A model generated the notes under the pieces. The model was not told the DNA's origin. It did no database searches and saw nothing but the letters and a program-made list of their open reading frames with translations. A stretch of DNA of 34,101 bases, taken from positions 1 to 34,101 of IMG/VR virus record IMGVR_UViG_3300028654_000045. One strand, given 5' to 3'. Below are positions 32,606 through 34,101 of the stretch, one piece after another. A program made the translations under genes and the position numbers. Every line of letters begins with the position of its first letter. Position 1 is the stretch's first letter. The DNA is from a virus.

Positions 32606-33282
32606 GGTATATAATATGTGTTTGTTGCTCTATCTAATTTTCTACCTTTATTATTAGGCATTTTATGTTGTTTACAAGCCTCTTTGAACTCCAGTGAACG
32701 TTTACCACTCGCATTGGTGTTATTTATATTTATGCCTTTGCGTCCTTTCAATATTTTTTCTGGCTTTGGTTTACACACACCTTTATTATGAGGTGTCATA
32801 CCTTTCTGAAAATAGTTTGGCTTCTGCAATGTTTCTTCACTCATTGGTGTATGTTTGTGTCTACATGCCTGTTTATGCTCTTCTGACATTGGTATTCTGA
32901 AAGATTTATTCAATACTTCTTCACTTATTGTGTGTCCTTTGGCATTCTGATTACCTCTTAGTTTTGCTTTAAATTCTTCTGGTCTTTTTATACCTTTACA
33001 ATTACCAGCAGTCGGACTACAATTAAAATAATGCGGTATTGTATCAATATAATGTTGCTCTCTCTTTATTAATAATTCCTTCGAACATTCTTCAAGAATT
33101 GAAAATTCTAAATCTTCCTTACCATATTTATTATAATGACGTTGAAGCATTGGAGAATGGTGGTGATTTAAATTTAAATCCGATAAATGACCTCTCCACC
33201 TATAAGTTATATTAACACTACTTCCAATGTAACACCTTTCTGGCATACACGTACTCTGAATTTTATAAATACCTGTTTTCAT
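32602..33282 (-). CDS. GIY-YIG homing endonuclease with NUMOD3 repeats
   Basis: 226 aa from ATG 33282 (MKTGIYKIQSTCMPERCYIGSS). The longer open frame to 33513 overlaps the connector gene and is not coding in its upstream part. The nuclease domain shows GIY (4-6) and CYIG (17-20), the conserved Arg in RWRGHL, and Glu in KREQHYID. The C-terminal half holds NUMOD3-like DNA-binding segments (NQNAKGHTISEE, MSEEHKQACR, GRKLD). Such enzymes cut phages lacking the gene and spread by repair. It sits between connector and tail-terminator genes and has its own host-type promoter. Confidence 0.88.
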   Translation of the reverse strand: MKTGIYKIQSTCMPERCYIGSSVNITYRWRGHLSDLNLNHHHSPMLQRHYNKYGKEDLEFSILEECSKELLIKREQHYIDTIPHYFNCSPTAGNCKGIKRPEEFKAKLRGNQNAKGHTISEEVLNKSFRIPMSEEHKQACRHKHTPMSEETLQKPNYFQKGMTPHNKGVCKPKPEKILKGRKGININNTNASGKRSLEFKEACKQHKMPNNKGRKLDRATNTYYIP

Positions 33283-33297
33283 AATATATATTTTCTC

Positions 33298-33329
33298 CAA
33301 AGATAGAAATAGTTTTTCATATATCCAAA
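33298..33329 (-). promoter_or_regulatory. host-type promoter of the homing endonuclease
   Basis: TTTG (33329-33326), 20 bases, TATCTTTG (33305-33298) on the minus strand, 15 bases before the ATG at 33282. Both boxes are perfect matches to the Bacteroidota consensus. Confidence 0.75.
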
Positions 33330-33352
33330 TAAAATATGTAAGTATCTCATTA

Positions 33353-33925
33353 TCAGAGACTTTCTTCATACCTGTTTTCTGCACGTCTACGGTTATATTC
33401 ATCATCCTTACTGAAGTCTGCTTCGTCCAAGAAAAATCCTGAATTGCCGAACTTTCTTGGTACAAGTCCTTTAGCAATATAACTATATTCTGGAAAGTAC
33501 TGAAGATTTTCAATTATATAATCTTTTGTAAGTCCTGCATAGAAGTTAGCGTTACGCTCTTTATGTTTTCTGAGAGTGAGTAATTCGTCTTTTGTTTTTT
33601 GTTGAGTATGGTCAGGTGTTGTTACATTAATACCTGCCTGTGAGATTTTCAACAGCATATCGTAAAATGCAAGTACTTCAATTGTTGCATATTCATAAGG
33701 AATTAGATAATCCTCAAGTAATGTACGTTGATAATTTGTCAAAGTATTATTAGTAACACCTGTTTTAAGTGCTATATACAAACTTCTTCCAAGTAATTCT
33801 TGCGTATATGTTTCCTCACAAGTCCTAAGACTTATCTTAAGTGTTTTATCACTTACGTTCGTGTCGATTAAGCAATTATCCTTTATATTAGGAATGCTTA
33901 TAAAAAATACATTTGTTGTTGCCAT
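33353..33925 (-). CDS. head-tail connector protein
   Basis: 190 aa. TYTQELLGRSLYIALKTGVTNNTLTNYQRTLLEDYLIPYEYATIEVLAFY has the all-helical layout of the connector (gp6-like) in Bacteroidota phages, which binds below portal. The C-terminus is charged (YNRRRAENRYEESL). It follows portal after one base. The assignment depends on pattern and position. Confidence 0.6.
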   Translation of the reverse strand: MATTNVFFISIPNIKDNCLIDTNVSDKTLKISLRTCEETYTQELLGRSLYIALKTGVTNNTLTNYQRTLLEDYLIPYEYATIEVLAFYDMLLKISQAGINVTTPDHTQQKTKDELLTLRKHKERNANFYAGLTKDYIIENLQYFPEYSYIAKGLVPRKFGNSGFFLDEADFSKDDEYNRRRAENRYEESL

Positions 33926-33926
33926 A

Positions 33927-34101
33927 TTACTTTGCTGTTTGTTTTAATCCTTTAGTTGGTGCTGTCTTTGGTGATGAAGGCTCAAATGCACTTGTATCAA
34001 TCTTTTCCTCAGTATCAATACCAGCATTCTGACTTTCAATCTTATTTTCATTCCAGATATTATTTGTTGCTATCTTAACATGTACCATATCATTTGCATC
34101 C
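33927..34101 (-). CDS. phage portal protein (C-terminal end; same gene as 1-1364)
   Basis: This is the C-terminal end of the portal gene, ending in ...GLKQTAK and TAA at 33927-33929. The part from 33958 on duplicates positions 1-144. The stop is followed one base later by the ATG of the connector gene (33925), a tight junction that suggests translational coupling. The C-terminus is Thr, Lys and Ser rich, as is common in portal tails. Confidence 0.83.
   Translation of the reverse strand, partial: DANDMVHVKIATNNIWNENKIESQNAGIDTEEKIDTSAFEPSSPKTAPTKGLKQTAK
33958..34101. repeat. terminal overlap, right copy (circular join)
   Basis: This is the second copy of positions 1-144. The single difference (A at 34084 against G at 127) changes a portal codon from GCA (Ala) to GTA (Val) on the minus strand, so the overlap seems to hold two variants of a mixed phage population or one assembly error. 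Confidence 0.9.

Noticed and set aside
32602-33513. 303-aa version of the homing endonuclease starting at 33513
   Set aside because: The extra 77 residues lie over the end of the connector gene and over a perfect host-type promoter; ATG 33282 starts directly at the GIY-YIG domain.
1-34101. Long terminal repeats or a transposon bounded by the 144-bp end copies
   Set aside because: The copies split one portal gene that reads through the join, and no transposase or target duplication is seen, so a circular assembly overlap explains them.
1-34101. Diversity-generating retroelement, because of the lectin-like domain
   Set aside because: No reverse transcriptase and no template/variable repeat pair with A-directed changes is seen in the window.
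1-34101. tRNA or other RNA genes
   Set aside because: No cloverleaf with T-loop consensus was noticed by eye on either strand; a covariance search was not possible.

Overview
The window is one complete, circularly closed genome of about 33.96 kb from a tailed phage (Caudoviricetes). Positions 1-144 recur at 33958-34101 with a single mismatch, and the portal gene reads through this join without a break. Three things point to a Bacteroidota host: the AT-rich composition, start codons preceded by A-rich leaders instead of Shine-Dalgarno sequences, and host-type promoters of the form TTG-N19/20-TAnnTTTG. The presence of a tape measure, a probable tail tube protein and a tail hub suggests a long flexible tail, so a siphovirus-like particle is most likely. 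There is no integrase, transposase, tRNA or CRISPR array.

Layout. Two host-type promoters face away from each other at 23310-23408. Rightward (+), a short early block (23434-25528) encodes a ribbon-helix-helix protein, a KilAC-type antirepressor-like protein and small unknown proteins; it ends in hairpins at 25528-25605 against the oppositely directed sigma-like gene. Leftward (-), a run of genes covers the rest of the circle. It starts with a nuclease-like protein, a replication-initiator-like protein whose gene carries iterons and a 21-bp inverted repeat (probable origin), a ParB-like protein and a multi-HTH protein that needs a -1 frameshift. It continues with terminase small and large subunits, a possible tail chaperone, tape measure, prohead protease, scaffold, major capsid protein, probable tail tube protein, tail fibre and spike proteins, a phi-helper/holin pair, then (across the join) portal, connector, a GIY-YIG homing endonuclease, head-tail joining proteins, a Dit-like protein, a 1395-aa hub protein, and last a sigma-factor-like gene at 25660-26265.

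The gene order is unusual: the tape measure lies upstream of the head genes, and the portal lies after the fibres and holin.

The most interesting signal is regulatory. Besides host-type promoters, there are two phage-specific bipartite motifs. TGTAACA-N14-TCGTATAARTA occurs three times with fixed spacing, in front of the initiator gene, the ParB-like gene and a small (+) gene. RAA-N17-TATTTAT occurs eight times with fixed spacing, in front of tape measure, protease, scaffold, fibre, portal, Dit-like and two other genes. Together with the phage sigma-like protein this suggests a three-step transcription programme (inference). No endolysin could be recognised.
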